Shown: in pieces, positions 63,197 to 64,000 of the stretch
Layout: each line of letters opens with the position of its first letter
How positions within the stretch are numbered: position 1 is the first letter of the stretch
NCBI GenBank assembly: GCA_027030245.1
Contig: JALVFE010000035.1
Coordinates: 62,001 to 126,000 of the forward strand
Direction of reading: 5' to 3'
DNA from: Melioribacteraceae bacterium
GTDB taxonomy: Bacteria > Bacteroidota > Ignavibacteria > Ignavibacteriales > Melioribacteraceae
DNA: 64,000 bases
Position numbers and translations under genes: made by a program
Notes under the pieces: generated by a model
Told to the model about the DNA's origin: nothing
Databases searched by the model: none
The model's input: the letters and a program-made list of their open reading frames with translations, nothing else

Positions 63197-64000
63197 TTAC
63201 TTTTTCCTCATATCCGAATTTTTCTCGGGCTAATTCCATTATACTGTTGTAATCCGTAAATGCCGCCGTACCGCCCGGAGCAGTTGTATTTAAGGCTCCC
63301 ATTAAATTGGCGAATCTTTGACATTCAACCAAATCTTTTCCTTTTACAAACTGAAAAATAAAACCGGCATCGAAACTGTCGCCAGCACCGATTGCATCAA
63401 CGACATTATTATTTGTAAAAGCCGGTATATCTGATATTTCACCTTTATTCCAAACAACCGAACCTTTGTTACCCCTTTTGATAACAATTGTATTAGCATA
63501 TTGCCGTAAAGATTCAACGGCATTATTGATATTATTTTCATTTGTTAATTTTTTAATTTCCGTTTCATTCGGAATGAAAACATCCACAAAAGGCAAAAGT
63601 TTTTCCAACTCTATATCCCATTTCTCGGCAGGGTCCCACTGCGGATCGAGTGAGGTAGTAAGTCCGTTATCTTTCGCAGTACGGAAAATTTCAATTATAT
63701 CTTTCTTCACACCAGGTTGCAAAAAAACCGACGAAACGTGCAAATGTTTCGAGTTGCGTATTTCTGTCGTATCAATATCTGCAAATGATAAATGCTCCAT
63801 CGCACCGGGATGAGTAACCATAGCTCTGTCTTCCCCGAAATTAAGAACAATGGTTGCACCGGTTTTCAGACTCGAATCTATTTTTATATAATCGATTAAC
63901 ACTTTTTTCTTTGCTAAACTCTTTAAGACAAGATTTCCAAACAGATCATCTCCTATTTTTCCTATGAAAGCAACTTTCGCACCGAGAGCGCTGAGGTTAC
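63186..64000 (-). CDS. PfkB-family carbohydrate kinase, truncated by the window edge
   Basis: The reading frame continues without a stop from 63186 to the end of the window; its true start lies beyond 64000. The first visible residues are LSALGAKVAFIGKIGDDLFG, the PfkB N-terminal signature, and near the C-terminus VVDAIGAGDSFDAGF carries the catalytic Asp of the second signature. An internal GTG at 63902 is not the start. It is probably the 1-phosphofructokinase/tagatose-6-phosphate kinase-type partner of the adjacent aldolase, or a ribokinase-like hexokinase. It is transcribed before every other gene in the second locus, so it could lie near the operon start. Confidence 0.85.
   Translation of the reverse strand, partial: NLSALGAKVAFIGKIGDDLFGNLVLKSLAKKKVLIDYIKIDSSLKTGATIVLNFGEDRAMVTHPGAMEHLSFADIDTTEIRNSKHLHVSSVFLQPGVKKDIIEIFRTAKDNGLTTSLDPQWDPAEKWDIELEKLLPFVDVFIPNETEIKKLTNENNINNAVESLRQYANTIVIKRGNKGSVVWNKGEISDIPAFTNNNVVDAIGAGDSFDAGFIFQFVKGKDLVECQRFANLMGALNTTAPGGTAAFTDYNSIMELAREKFGYEEKVSEP

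Noticed and set aside
63902-63902. GTG at 63902 as start of the PfkB kinase
   Set aside because: The frame stays open to the window edge and the preceding residues contain the PfkB N-terminal signature, so the gene starts outside the window.
1-64000. tRNA, rRNA or riboswitch genes
   Set aside because: No T-loop/anticodon arrangement, rRNA segment or known aptamer core was recognised on either strand; not excluded by a computational search.

Overview
The window is AT-rich bacterial DNA, most likely from an Ignavibacteria-type member of the Bacteroidota/Ignavibacteriota (Ignavibacterium/Melioribacter relatives). The evidence is at least eight secreted proteins ending in type IX secretion (T9SS) type A sorting domains with the lineage-typical 'NYPNPFNP' motif, two TonB-dependent receptors without SusD partners, a PorV-family protein, and a sensor kinase with Reg_prop and Y_Y_Y domains. 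No rRNA, tRNA or CRISPR array was recognised.

Left part (1-11465, + strand). A decayed GIY-YIG nuclease remnant is followed by a two-component operon: a Reg_prop/Y_Y_Y/HATPase sensor kinase, a DUF4143-type AAA+ ATPase, and a NarL/LuxR response regulator. Next come two secreted proteins that share promoter region, 16-bp palindrome, signal peptide and N-terminal domain but have different C-termini (YadA-head-like repeats versus DUF1566). Then comes a delta-60-repeat protein that seems to end short. Structured intergenic repeats occur here and again near 37 kb.

First glycan locus (11466-35135, all - strand). Reading in transcription order: DeoR-type regulator, GH43/GH130-like propeller, SIS sugar-phosphate isomerase/deaminase, FHS-type MFS transporter, ROK kinase, GH2 exo-glucosaminidase-like enzyme, TonB receptor, T9SS beta-helix protein, T9SS glycosidase-like protein, an unusual TIM-barrel glycosidase-like protein, two SGNH esterases, a second T9SS glycosidase-like paralogue, an alpha/beta esterase and a GH109-like enzyme. 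This looks like a polysaccharide-utilisation locus for an acetylated amino-sugar glycan. A 1.45-kb insertion sequence with a frameshifted transposase lies just upstream.

Second glycan locus (38692-64000, all - strand, many genes overlapping or a few bases apart). In transcription order: PfkB kinase (cut by the window end), class II ketose-bisphosphate aldolase (KbaY/GatY type), T9SS beta-helix protein, DUF4874/DUF4832 T9SS protein, T9SS protein with two DOMON/CBM9-like repeats, beta-propeller lipoprotein, TonB receptor, two large T9SS-type paralogues around a PorV-family protein, GH36-type alpha-galactosidase, a second GH109-like enzyme, DUF2271-like lipoprotein, sugar nucleotidyltransferase, N-acetylhexosamine 1-kinase-like protein, CBM9-like protein, SSS symporter and a 43-residue membrane protein not usually called. 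A chemotaxis receptor gene (37195-38595) lies just beyond.

Taken together the two loci could release, import and catabolise GalNAc/Gal-containing glycans: outer-membrane and surface hydrolases liberate sugars, MFS/SSS carriers import them, NahK-like/ROK kinases phosphorylate them, and SIS isomerase, PfkB kinase and class II aldolase could form a tagatose-6-phosphate branch divided between the two operons. This pathway is an inference from gene families and neighbourhood; substrates are not proven by the sequence.
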